Shown piece by piece: positions 1 through 11,000 of a stretch of 61,655 bases of DNA (positions are counted from its first letter, which is position 1; each line of letters starts with the position of its first letter). Source of the stretch: Bacteroidota bacterium (GTDB taxonomy: Bacteria > Bacteroidota > Bacteroidia > B-17B0 > Aurantibacillaceae); assembly GCA_021155905.1 (NCBI GenBank), contig JAJNBG010000020.1, positions 1 through 61,655 on the forward strand, read 5' to 3'. Under the pieces are notes generated by a model. That model was not told the DNA's origin. It did not search any database and worked only from the letters and a program-made list of their open reading frames with translations. The position numbers and the translations under genes are program-made.

Positions 1-67
1 GTCCGATACCGATACCAGCGCCTATTACTGCTAAGCCTGCTCCGATTGCTGCGATACTACCTGTCAT
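1..67 (-). CDS. atpE: ATP synthase F0 subunit c (5' end only)
   Basis: Only the first 22 codons lie in the window; the gene runs off the left edge. The translation begins MTGSIAAIGAGLAVIGAGIG, the glycine/alanine-rich first helix typical of subunit c, the membrane ring of the F-type ATP synthase. It lies 37 bp downstream of atpB on the same strand, the usual atpB-atpE order, so co-transcription is expected. The Asp/Glu proton-binding residue is beyond the edge and cannot be checked. Confidence 0.85.
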   Translation of the reverse strand, partial: MTGSIAAIGAGLAVIGAGIGIG

Positions 68-104
68 TTGTTTTTGTTTTTATTGGTTATTAATTATTCC
101 GATT

Positions 105-1307
105 TTAGTGTCCTGCTACCAACTTCTCATCGTCTTCCGTGTGCATCCCGTCTCCATTGTGATCTGCTACTGCAGAACCGATAAATAAAGCCGTTAACAT
201 CGTAAAGATATAAGCCTGTAAGAATGCAACTAAACATTCTAATACATCAATGAATAACGCAAAGGCTACAGAAACAGGTGCAATGTAAATGGTTTTGAAA
301 ACGAAAATCAATCCAACCAATGAAATCACGATAATGTGTCCCGCTGTAATGTTTGCGAACAAACGTATCATTAAAGCAAATGGCTTGGTTAAGATACCAA
401 CGATCTCAATAGGAATAAGAATTGGCCAGATTGCTTTTGGAGCATGTGGTAAGAAAATATGAGACCAGTAATTTTTGTTACCGTTGATATTGGTGATGAT
501 TAATGTTGCTACAGATAATACTAACGTAAAGGCAATGTTTCCGGTTAGGTTTGCTCCGATTGGAATTAACCCAAATACATTGTTGACAAGAATCATAAAG
601 AAAACGGTCAATAAGTAAGGAACATATTTATCTGAACCATGACCGATATTTCCTTTGGCGATATCATCACGAACAAAAACAATTAATGGCTCGAAGAAAG
701 ATTGTTTTCCTTTAGGTGCAGAAGTTACTCCCTGTGTTTTATAAGCTTTGGCAATAGAAGTAAATAACCAAACTAATAACGCAACCGAAATAAACATTTG
801 AGTAACGTTTTTGGTAATAGAAAAATCCAATGGACATGCATTAGCAACAGAAACTTCTTTTTCCTCTGCCGTTAAGGTTACATACTGCCCGTATTCATTA
901 GGCGTTTCATTGGCATAATAAATTTTTTCTTCAAAGTTTACAAAACGCTCCCCGTTTTTTTCAACTACAACAGTTCCTTGTGTATCATGATGAAACTCTG
1001 ACGACATGAAACAGGCTACACCATTGTTTCCTTTTAAAATAACAGGTAACGGAGCCGAAACTGCATCATGACCCTCTCCCCAAAAATGCCAGGAGTGAGA
1101 GTCCAGGATGTGCTCAAAAGCAACCTGCGTAATATCAACCGGACCCGAAGATTCGTGGCCATGCGCAGTTGCTTCGTCATGAGATTGTTCAACACCATCC
1201 TCTAAAGGCTCAGATGCCGTCAACGTGGTGGAAAATCCCATGAATAGGGAAAATAGCACTAAAAAGATACTAAAAAAGCGTTTGTATGTATTAATTTTAC
1301 TAGTCAT
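105..1307 (-). CDS. atpB: ATP synthase F0 subunit a
   Basis: Subunit a of the F0 proton channel, inner membrane. The 400-residue product is longer than the roughly 270 residues of the E. coli protein because of an N-terminal extension: a hydrophobic signal-like segment (about residues 10-31), then a His/Glu-rich extracytoplasmic stretch to about residue 165. This extension is usual in Bacteroidota. The channel core follows, with the essential arginine in MIRLFANITAGH (near residue 318) in the penultimate helices. It is followed by atpE. Its normal upstream partners (bactofilin, AtpZ, AtpI-like) are not adjacent but lie at 11.7-12.7 kb on the other strand. A TAnnTTTG-type box lies 39 bp upstream of the ATG. 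Confidence 0.95.
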   Translation of the reverse strand: MTSKINTYKRFFSIFLVLFSLFMGFSTTLTASEPLEDGVEQSHDEATAHGHESSGPVDITQVAFEHILDSHSWHFWGEGHDAVSAPLPVILKGNNGVACFMSSEFHHDTQGTVVVEKNGERFVNFEEKIYYANETPNEYGQYVTLTAEEKEVSVANACPLDFSITKNVTQMFISVALLVWLFTSIAKAYKTQGVTSAPKGKQSFFEPLIVFVRDDIAKGNIGHGSDKYVPYLLTVFFMILVNNVFGLIPIGANLTGNIAFTLVLSVATLIITNINGNKNYWSHIFLPHAPKAIWPILIPIEIVGILTKPFALMIRLFANITAGHIIVISLVGLIFVFKTIYIAPVSVAFALFIDVLECLVAFLQAYIFTMLTALFIGSAVADHNGDGMHTEDDEKLVAGH

Positions 1308-1345
1308 TACGAAAAATGGTATTTGTAAGCTTTAAAATTCGGGTG

Positions 1346-1353
1346 CAAATGTA
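1346..1353 (-). promoter_or_regulatory. Putative -7 promoter box of atpB
   Basis: On the minus strand the sequence reads TACATTTG, a match to the Bacteroidota -7 consensus TAnnTTTG, 38 bp before the atpB ATG. I do not see a well-spaced -33 TTG, so this rests on the single box and its position. Confidence 0.4.
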
Positions 1354-1423
1354 GGGATAAATTGACAAAACCGAAACTTTTTTTCAGGTTTTAGACGAAC
1401 AAATGAGAAAAATAGCCCGGTTT

Positions 1424-2299
1424 TTAAAACACCACGTAATCCTGGGGATTTATGGCAAAGCCATTATACCAGAGTTCGAAATGAAGATGGTGCCCTTTGC
1501 TGGTTTCACCGGTATTTCCCACCACACCAATTGGATCCCCGGCCTTTACGTAATCTCCCGTCTTTTTTGAAACCATGGAATTATGTTTGTAAACACTTGT
1601 CAGGTTGTTATTATGCTGCAATTGCAACACATAGCCATCTTCTGCTGTAAATCCTGAAAATATAACCGTTCCGTCCAGGGTCGCTTTTACCATTTCGTTT
1701 TCCTTTGCAACAATATCCACTCCAAAATGCTCTTCCTTAAGGCTATAAGATGTTGTAATAATCCCTTTTAACGGGGTAAAAAAGAAGAAATTACTTAATG
1801 CGTTAATTTTGTTGGCGGACACTTTATTACTCGTAGAAGCTAACTGATTGGTTTCTATGTCTGTACGCAGTTTTTGATCCTGTTCGCTCGGCTTAATGTC
1901 TGTATTGGCATACTTCCCGGTAGTATCTCTGGGGGGTTTTGGCGGCTTGCCCTCCGTTTTACCGGAAAATACATTTAAAAGGTTGCTGATGTACCAGTCG
2001 CGCGAACTTAGGGTGTTTTCCAGGGAATCGGCCTTAGCGGTTAAGCGAATGATGTCTTTTCTGTCATTAACATTGCCATAGCCGGGGATATACTCACGAA
2101 GCGGTGTAAAAGCCACCAAACTGATGACTAAAGTTGTCATCACAATAGTAACTGAACCCAATAAAATAATTAAACCTAAAGGTGATAAACGTAAAGAAAA
2201 TTTTTCCGCAAAAGAATCATCGTTTAATATTACCAGCCGGTATTTATTCCGTAATTGGTTGGTAAAAATTTTCCAACGACTATTTTTGATTTCTGGCAT
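1424..2299 (-). CDS. M23 family metallopeptidase (membrane-anchored)
   Basis: Probable peptidoglycan DD-endopeptidase of the lysostaphin/M23 family. A cytoplasmic N-terminus of about 40 residues is followed by one membrane helix (about 41-63), a Pro/Lys-rich linker, and a C-terminal M23 domain (about 172-291). The zinc ligands are present: H191 and D195 in HFGVDI and the HLH pair H271/H273, so it should be catalytically active rather than one of the degenerate regulatory LytM proteins. It is divergent from porW, with 68 bp between starts. The product likely faces the periplasm and acts in wall remodelling at division or growth; the exact substrate cannot be read from sequence. Confidence 0.9.
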   Translation of the reverse strand: MPEIKNSRWKIFTNQLRNKYRLVILNDDSFAEKFSLRLSPLGLIILLGSVTIVMTTLVISLVAFTPLREYIPGYGNVNDRKDIIRLTAKADSLENTLSSRDWYISNLLNVFSGKTEGKPPKPPRDTTGKYANTDIKPSEQDQKLRTDIETNQLASTSNKVSANKINALSNFFFFTPLKGIITTSYSLKEEHFGVDIVAKENEMVKATLDGTVIFSGFTAEDGYVLQLQHNNNLTSVYKHNSMVSKKTGDYVKAGDPIGVVGNTGETSKGHHLHFELWYNGFAINPQDYVVF

Positions 2300-2348
2300 A
2301 CGTTCGACACAAAAATATACTAAATTTACGATTTTGACGTTATTAGCT

Positions 2349-2356
2349 TATTTTTG
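2349..2356 (+). promoter_or_regulatory. Putative -7 promoter box of porW
   Basis: TATTTTTG matches the TAnnTTTG consensus and ends 11 bp before the TTG start of porW, implying a very short leader. The identical octamer is found in the same position before the C1 peptidase (12759) and the coiled-coil gene (14044), which supports it. Confidence 0.45.
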
Positions 2357-2367
2357 AACCTTATTTT

Positions 2368-5073
2368 TTGAAATTTAAACCCACATATATATTTTTCGTT
2401 TTTGCTTTTCTGATCCTCTTAACAGGCTGTAAAACCAATAAAAATACATTTATACACCGGGGCTATCACAATTTAACTGCCCGTTTTAACGGTTATTATT
2501 ACGCTACCGAAAGCATCAAAGAAGGTGAGGAGAAAATTGTCAGCGGGTATAAATATGATTACGACCGTTTGCTTCCTGTGTTTTTGGTCCCTAACAATGA
2601 AACTGCAAAAACAACCTTTCCGGAGTTTGATAAGGCTATCAAAAAATCTTCCAATGCCATTCAACGCCATACGATTAAGGATAAGAAAAAAAATACGGAG
2701 ATTACTACAGCCGGCAAATGGATTGACAATAACTGGAACGTCATTGGTATTTCCCATTTCTATAAAAGAGAATTTTTTTCGGGGATAGAGGCATTTGAAT
2801 ACGTTATAAGGAGCTACAAATCAAAAGACAGATACAAAGCCTTTATTTGGCTGGCGAGATCTTACAATGAAATTGGCGCCCCCTCGCAAGCTGAACCTAT
2901 CATTAGTTTATTAAAAGAGGACAAGAAAATATCCAAATACGCAAAAAAAGAGCTGCCCGCTGTTCAGGCAGACTACTATATCAAACGCGGTATGTACAAG
3001 GAGGCCGAAACTGCTCTTTTAAAGGCGTTAAAAGGTGGTGGCGACCCCAAAAAAGATAATTTCATGGGCAAAGTGACCAAAATATTGAATGGTCGCCCGT
3101 CAAAAAAAACAAGAGCCCGCTATTCTTTTATTTTAGCCCAGTTATATGAAGAAAGAAAGGATAATAAAAAGGCAATCCAATACTATAAAAAAGTAGTTGA
3201 TTTAAAGCCTGAGTATGAGATACTGTTTCACGCAAAAATGAAACAGGCGAGATTGGTCGACATCAAGTCGGGCAATGTTGCTAAACTAAAGCGCGAACTG
3301 ATAAAAATGACACGTGACGTTAAGAATACCGAGTACCTTGATGTTCTTTATTATACGTTAGGGGAGATCTATGAAAAGGAAAATAATATATCGGAAGCTT
3401 TAATTAATTATAAATTATCGGTTAAAAACAGCATTCAAAACCCAAAACAGAAAGCCCTCTCATATTTAAAGCTTGGGGAGTTAAGTTTTGAACAAGCTAA
3501 TTATACAGCTGCCGGCGGATATTATGACAGCACCATGATCACCCTGCCAAAAGATTATAAAGATTATCATATCATAAGTAAACGAAAAGAAACGTTAGAA
3601 ACATTGATTGGATATATCCGAACAATTCAGCGGGAAGATAGCTTGCAGCGCATCGCTAAAATGTCAGAAAGCGACCGTACCCGCTTTATTGAAAAAATGA
3701 TTCAAAAAATAGAGGAAGAAGAGGAACGGAAAAAAGAAGAAGCTGAAGCTCTCCAGGCACAAAACGATAATCCTAACTACAATCCAACCGGCGTTCCAAA
3801 TAATGGTCTTCCAAACATGAGCACTGGTGTAAAAGGCGACTGGTATTTTTACAATCAAACCACCTTAAGTTTTGGCATCACCGATTTCATTAAAAAATGG
3901 GGTAACCGAAAACTGGAAGATAACTGGAGAAGAAGCCAGAAAGCATTGACCATTGAAAGTCAAAATAATAATGAAAACCCGGAAGATTCTCTCAGCCCAA
4001 CCGCAGTAGCTACTAAAACACTTATTCCGACTGATAAGAAAACTGTTGAATTTTATTTAACGGACCTGCCATTGGCAGATTCAGCCATGGTAAAATCTGA
4101 CAAAAAGATTATTGACGCCTATTATAACCTGGCAAGCACTTATAAAGACGAATTAAATAATAACAAAAAAGCCATTGCCACTTTTGAAGAATTAAATAAC
4201 CGTTACGCGGATCATAAATATAAATTAGCCACTTACTTTCAGCTTTACCGCATCTTTACCGATGTAAAAAATAAATCACAAGCTGATTTTTACAAAAATA
4301 AAATTCTGAATGAGTATCCAAACAGCGAATATGCTCAGATCATTAGCAATCCGAACTATATTTCTGATAAGAATGCCCAAAAAGGAGAAGTAGAATTGTT
4401 TTATGTTGATACCTATAATGAATACACGTCAGGAAACTACAGCAGCGCCTATAACAAATGTAGTGAGTCGGAAATAAAGTTTGGAAAAACCGATTACTCA
4501 CCAAAATTTGCATTTATCAAGGCCATGTGTATTGGCAAATTAAAAGGGGCTGATTCACTGGAGTCTGCGTTAAAGAAAGTGCAGATATATTATCCAAAAG
4601 ATCCGGTTACAAGGCAGGCACAAGACATCCTGGAAATTTTGTACAATATGAAGCATCCGAGCGAGGCCACAGCGAATGGAGCAGTAAACCAAAAAGATAC
4701 ATTTAGTTTAGATCTGAATTCACAGCATTTTGTTATTGCCGTTTGCCCGGATGATGCTGCCATCGCAAATGTTTTTAAAACAGCCGTAGCTGATTATAAT
4801 AATAATTTTTACAGCAATGCCGATTTGAGCATTTCCAGTAGTTTGTTTGGGAGTTCAGACCAGATTACCATTATCAAAACCTTTAATGATGCCAAGGAAG
4901 CGTTAGAATATATTGAGAATCTGAGCAAGGATCAAACCGTCTTTGCAGGCAGAGTCAAACGGGAACTGTTTACCATCATGGCAATCTCCGCTGATAATTT
5001 GCCAAGGCTTTACAGAAAAAAACAGGTCAATTACTATAAACCGTTTTACGACGATCACTATAAATCGCAATAG
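2368..5073 (+). CDS. porW: Type IX secretion lipoprotein PorW/SprE (TPR protein)
   Basis: Tetratricopeptide-repeat lipoprotein needed for type IX secretion and gliding in Bacteroidota; the family links the outer-membrane translocon to the trans-envelope motor. The start is TTG at 2368, since no ATG or GTG gives a signal peptide; the n-region KFK, a hydrophobic core and lipobox LLTGC (lipidated Cys21) follow. The conserved opening TFIHRGYHNLTARFNGYYYA is characteristic of PorW/SprE. TPR-like helices fill about 130-430 and 575-760; a charged low-complexity stretch (about 445-490) separates them. Length (901) fits the family. The 3' end faces the giant T9SS substrate gene with only 3 bp between the two stops. 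Confidence 0.9.
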   Translation: MKFKPTYIFFVFAFLILLTGCKTNKNTFIHRGYHNLTARFNGYYYATESIKEGEEKIVSGYKYDYDRLLPVFLVPNNETAKTTFPEFDKAIKKSSNAIQRHTIKDKKKNTEITTAGKWIDNNWNVIGISHFYKREFFSGIEAFEYVIRSYKSKDRYKAFIWLARSYNEIGAPSQAEPIISLLKEDKKISKYAKKELPAVQADYYIKRGMYKEAETALLKALKGGGDPKKDNFMGKVTKILNGRPSKKTRARYSFILAQLYEERKDNKKAIQYYKKVVDLKPEYEILFHAKMKQARLVDIKSGNVAKLKRELIKMTRDVKNTEYLDVLYYTLGEIYEKENNISEALINYKLSVKNSIQNPKQKALSYLKLGELSFEQANYTAAGGYYDSTMITLPKDYKDYHIISKRKETLETLIGYIRTIQREDSLQRIAKMSESDRTRFIEKMIQKIEEEEERKKEEAEALQAQNDNPNYNPTGVPNNGLPNMSTGVKGDWYFYNQTTLSFGITDFIKKWGNRKLEDNWRRSQKALTIESQNNNENPEDSLSPTAVATKTLIPTDKKTVEFYLTDLPLADSAMVKSDKKIIDAYYNLASTYKDELNNNKKAIATFEELNNRYADHKYKLATYFQLYRIFTDVKNKSQADFYKNKILNEYPNSEYAQIISNPNYISDKNAQKGEVELFYVDTYNEYTSGNYSSAYNKCSESEIKFGKTDYSPKFAFIKAMCIGKLKGADSLESALKKVQIYYPKDPVTRQAQDILEILYNMKHPSEATANGAVNQKDTFSLDLNSQHFVIAVCPDDAAIANVFKTAVADYNNNFYSNADLSISSSLFGSSDQITIIKTFNDAKEALEYIENLSKDQTVFAGRVKRELFTIMAISADNLPRLYRKKQVNYYKPFYDDHYKSQ

Positions 5074-5076
5074 TGT

Positions 5077-8000
5077 TTATTTCAAAAGGGTAACGTGTCC
5101 AACGTACTTGTGTAAATTACCCCTGAAATCAGTTACCTCTATCTTATACACATAAACTTCCTGCTTGGCAATGTTGGAACTTTGCTTTGCTTTTCCATCC
5201 CAACCGGAATTAATATCAGTGGTGTGATATATTTTTTCGCCCCAACGGTCAAAAATCCACATTTCAAATTTATCGATATTAGTTCCATAACCTGTAAAAA
5301 AATCATTCACCCCTCGGGTTGATCCCGGCGTAAATGCATTAGGCACATAAAATGTAAAATCCTGTTCTATTTTTAAACACGCGGTCGCCCGGTTAGAACA
5401 GCCATATTGATTAAAGGCCACCAAATTAATGCAATAATCACCGCCATTTTCATACGCGTGCACAATATCCACGGTAGTATTTAATAATTCCGAATTATCG
5501 CCAAAATACCATGACCATGATACTGCGTTGGTGGAAGTATTTGTAAAACTTATTTCCGGATTAGAAGTAGTGGCTTCATTAGGTGTAAAAGAAAAGCTTG
5601 CCACCGGTAAAGGGTGAATAGATATAGCAGTGTTTTGATTGCTGACGCTCGTGCAGCCATTAGCCGTTGTTCCCTTCAGGGATATGGAATAAGTGCCTGT
5701 TGTTGTAAAACAATGAACAGGGTTTTGAGTACCAACGATTCCGGTATTATCTCCAAAATTCCATTCCCAGGTAGTTAAGATCCCCGCGGGTGTACTGGTG
5801 TCGGTAAATCGCGGGCAAAAAACTGCGCATCCGCTCGTATCATCGATTATAAAACTAACTGTTGGGTTGGGATAAATAGTGACCGGAATCGAAATTGTAT
5901 CCTTGCATCCAAAACTGTTTGTAGCTACCAAGGTTGGGTTAAAGACGCCTGTTAGTGCATAAATATGTGTAGGCGCTTGTGTGGTGTTGATTGGTGATCC
6001 ATCTCCAAAAGCCCATAGCCATGACTGAATGGTTGCTCCCGGTCCCGGGATTGAAGTGTCAGTAAATTGTGAGGTTAAATTTAAACACGCGTTAGAGACG
6101 GAAAAATTAGCGACAGGCAAAGGGAAAACACCAACTGTTTTAGACGTTGTGGCCAGACACCCGTACGAACTTGTCACAGTGAAGCTAATATTAAAAACAC
6201 CGGGAGACGTAAAATTATGAGTTGGATTTTGATTGATATTGATGGCCGAAAAATCTCCGAAATCCCATTCCCACGATGAAATTGTACCCGTTCCAACCGA
6301 GGAGAGATCAGTGAACGTAACTATTTTATTACTGCAAACATTCGGCGCGTTAAAGTTAGCGACAGGATTTGGATAGATGTCAAGATCCAGTGTATCCGAA
6401 TTAAAACAATGATTACTCGACATTGTAGTTAGAACCACTGAATATGTGCCACTGATCGTAAAATTATGAGCCGGACTTATGGTTGTTGAGTCAATTGGTG
6501 AAGCATCGCCAAAGTTCCAATACCATTTTATATAGTTTGAAGTGGATAAATTAGTAAATTGAGTATTACTGTTCAGGCAGCCGCTTGATGCCGTAAAAGA
6601 TGCGGACGGCAAGGCAAACACAGTAAGTGTGTGTGTGACAGAAGTCACACAATTATTATTACTTGTGGTGGTTAACGTAATGGTAAATACACCGGGAGAG
6701 GAATAAAAATGAACAGGGTTTAAAACAGAAGAGGAATCATTTATACCAGAACCCGGGTCACCAAAATTCCAATCATAACTCGTGATAGACCCTGGTGAAA
6801 TTTGTGAAGTATTTGTAAAGCTGATACTTGAATTGGCACAAATTGAATTCAGTAAAAAGCCTGGATTGGGGACAGGGTAAAAAGGAACGCCTAATGAAAA
6901 AGAACTTATACAACCGATCGCGGTTTGTATTGTTAACACAGGTGAGTAGCTTCCCACAGAAGTATAAATATGAGTCGGATTTTGCAATAATGAAAAATTA
7001 CTACTGCCCGAAAGAGGGTCATTAAAATCCCAACTCCAGGAAACAATTGAGTCGTTGCCTTTAACTGAAAGATCAGTGAATGATGAAGGACTGTTTAAAC
7101 AAACAGTGTTTATACTAAATCCCGGACTGGCAGTAGAAATAATGGAAGGCAAAACAACAGGAAATTGTTTCAAACATCCGAGGTTATCTAAAACAGAAAC
7201 AGTATAGTTTCCGGCCATGACATTAGAAATAGTTGAGTTGTTCCCTCCGGTAGGGCTCCAGGTATATGTATATACTCCGCCGCCTCCGCTTGGCGTTACC
7301 GTTGCACTTGCGTTACTATACCCACAGGTGGAAGCAATTGTTTGCGTCAAAATGGTAATCTGGGAAGGTTCTGTCACACTCACAGTTGAAGATGTAAAAC
7401 AACCGGTACTATCAGCTACAATCACCGAATAGATTCCCGCTGGTAATCCGGTTAATGTTTGGGTGCTGGCTCCCGTCGGATCCCAGTAATAATAATACGG
7501 TGGAGTCCCACCAAGTCCTGTAACCGAAACGGCACCATTGGATTCGGCATTACAGGTAATGTTTGTATTAGAGGTAATTGCACCAACAGCAGATAGTGGC
7601 TGGCTAATAATCACGTTAGCTGATTTAGTACAACCTATATTATCCGTGACCAAAACAGAATAGCTTCCAGCCGACAGATTCCCGATGATGGAAGTCGTTG
7701 CACTGTTAACCGACCACAGATAAGTGTAGCCCGGCATCCCGCCGCTTGCATAAACAGACGCAGTGCCGTTTGTTCCGCCAAAACATCCTACGTTCGTAGA
7801 CCCTGTAAACAAGGTTAATGGTGTTTCAGTAACTACAGCGACCGTTGCCGAATTCGAACAAGACGTCCCGGTCACATCTGAAACAGTTACTGTATAAATT
7901 CCGACGCCGGCGGAGATCGTTGACGTGGTAACACCATTGTTCCATAAAAAAGAATATGGAGCTTGCCCTCCTGAAACACTGGCTATTACAGTTGTTGTCC

Positions 8001-11000
8001 CTAATGGGCAAATTACCGGCGGGGTGGAAATGCTCGCTATCACAGGTTGGTTTTGTATAACGTTGACACAGGCCGATGTTATACATCCGCCGGCATCAGT
8101 AACGTTCACGCAATGAGTGCCGGCCTGAACCACCTGGGAAGAACCTGTTACGTTATTATCCCATAGATAAGAAAAGCCTCCAAATCCACCGCTTGCTGAA
8201 ACCGAAACCGTAGTAGACGTCCCATAACATAAATTAGCAGGCTGAACAATACTGGCCGTTAACGCATTATTCGCAGCCTGTACTGCTACCGTGCTGGTTG
8301 CTGTACATCCTAAATTATCCGTAACGGTAACAGTATAATTTCCTGAATACACACTTATGTTTTGCGTGTTACTCCCGTTGCTCCAGGAATAAGTATAAGA
8401 ACCATTGCCTCCCGATGCCGATGAAGACACTGCTATGGCGGCACTACAGGAAATTAAAGCCGCCGGTGTTGCGGTCACAGTTAAAACAGATGGCTGTGAA
8501 ACTGTCACGGCAGAAGTAGTTACCACACAATTTTTAAAATCTGTCACCGTGACTGAGTAGTTTCCGGATGGCAAATTACCGGCAACCTGAGTGGTCTGAG
8601 TTGGGGCTGTATTCCATGAATAAAAATAAGGGCTTGTTCCTCCCGAAACATTCACATTCGCTGAACCATTGTTCCCTCCAAAACAACTCACGTTGTTTAC
8701 AAGTGATACGGTCGCTGTTAAAGGCGACGGTTGTCCGACGGTGATAATTTGCTGGGTCGTACAAAAATTAATATCGGTTGTAGTAACCGTATGAGATCCG
8801 GCTGATAAATTAGTTGCAATGGCTGTTGTTGCTCCACTAGGCAACCATTGATAGGAATAAGGTAAAGATCCTCCGACGCCTGTAATCGTGGCAGATCCTG
8901 TGCTGCTACCAAAACAGGAAGTGCTCGACACGCCAATCAAACTTGAAGTTAAGGCAGCGCCTGGCTGAACAATAGATGTTTGTGAAGTTTGGAAACACCC
9001 TTTGGAGTCCGTTACCGAAACAATATAATTTCCGGCACTTAAATTCGCAGGAGTTTGCGCGGTGCTTCCTCCCGGCATCCATAAATAAGTATAACCCGCA
9101 GTACCTCCCGAAGGATAAGCAGTGGCAGACCCATTGTTCCCGCCATAACAACTCACATGATTGTTAACGGTAACCGATACATTTAAGGGAGCCGGCTGAT
9201 TCACGGTAATAGAACTGGTTAGTGAACAACCTAATCCATCTATTACTGTCACACTAAAATTGCCTGCTAATAATCCATTGGCTGTTGAAGACGATCCGCC
9301 ATAAGGCGACCATGAATAATAATAAGGTAAGGTTCCTCCGGCAGCTACAACCGAAGCTTTTCCATCGCTGCTTCCAAAACAACTTGTAAGCGTAGAGTTC
9401 ACAACTGCATTAATTGGAGGTGCCTGATTAATTGCAACTGATGCTGAAGTTGTACATCCAATCGCATCCATAATCACCAACACGTAATTACCGGCCACTG
9501 CAGTCAAAGCTGTACCGTTTTGGCCATTGCTCCATGAATAAGTGTACGGCAATTGCCCGCCTGAAACAAAAGGATTCAATGTCGTCGCGGCGCCATAACA
9601 AACTGTTTGAGGAGCAGGCATAGAAATGTTTATGGGGCTATTTTGAATAACAGAAACGCAGGACGAGGAAATACACCCGCCTCCATCCGTAACCGTAGCA
9701 CAATAATTTCCGGAACCAACCACAATACTGTTTGATGTTGCATTATTACTCCATAAATAAGAATAACCTCCAAAACCACCGGATGCAGAAACATTCAGTG
9801 TAATGGTACCCCCGTTGCATAAAACAGTAGGTTGATTGATGGAAGAAACCAAAGCACTGTTAGAGGCCAATACTGTGACTGAATTAGTACCTGTGCAACC
9901 TAACGCATCGGTAACTGTAACAACGTACGTTCCGGAATACACATTAGTTGAACTTGATTGCGCGCCGTTACTCCAGAGATAAGTTAAAGTTCCGGACCCG
10001 CCTGATGCCGTTGCGCTAATCGTAGCAAAAGTTCCGCAGGAAACAGAGTTGTTAGGTGAAGTAACAACCGTGACTTGCGGATTAGAAGCAATCGTAATGA
10101 CAGAAGATGTGGAACAACCAGCCCCCGATGTACTATTGATGGATACACTGTAAGTGCCGGCGGTTAAATTATAAATCGAAGAAGTCGTCTGGCCATTGCT
10201 CCACGAATAAGTATATGGCGCAAATCCTCCTGTAACACTTGATGTGATATTCGCCGTTTGTCCAAAACAAACTACAGAAGGAGCATTTAATTGCACAGCT
10301 ATAGGGGGTGCAATTTTTATGATCACCTGATCAGAAACTCCAATACATGCTCCATTTCCGGTGGAACTAAAAGTAAGGATGATTGTTCCCGACAATAACT
10401 CTGCCTGGGTTGGTGTATAAACCGCATTTTGGGATGTATTAGCCGGTGAAAATGAACCATTGCCCCCGCTCCAGATTCCACCCGTAGCACCCGAAACACT
10501 CCCGGCCAAATTTACACTGGTTCCACACAATGTCTGATCGGGCCCTGCACTGATGGTTGGGGATGGACTCACAGTGACTGTAATATTTGAAATTTGTGGC
10601 GGACAAGCGGGATAATTTTTATCGTAAACAATCAGGGAATAATTTCCTCCTGTGGTAGCCGTATAATTTAAAGTTGTTCCAACCACTGCGCCTGTTCCGT
10701 TAGCTCCGTTTGTCCATGCATAGGTATAAGGCGGGACGCCACCGTTCACGTTTCCGGTTAAAACAATACCCGCCGGATTATTGGCACAAAAAATAGCTGG
10801 ATTTGGTGTAATGGTATTAATAATGGGCGGAGAAAAATGAATCCGAACCGTATCACAAAAAAGGCCCGACGATACACATGCCCCTGCCGCCGGTTGCCCG
10901 CACACCATGTAATCTACATAGGCCGGCGCGCCAGACTGCGCTGTCACAACTGTCGAGTCACATCCCGTGGTACAACTTAAATAAGAATTATAGGAACCCT

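Noticed and set aside
8576..9151. Several open frames antisense or out of frame in the adhesin gene
   Set aside because: They mirror the SprB repeat and share odd repeated strings with no family match or independent signals.
7140..10320. CRISPR array
   Set aside because: Repeats are 210-240 bp, degenerate and in frame within one long protein gene; no short identical repeats with unique spacers.
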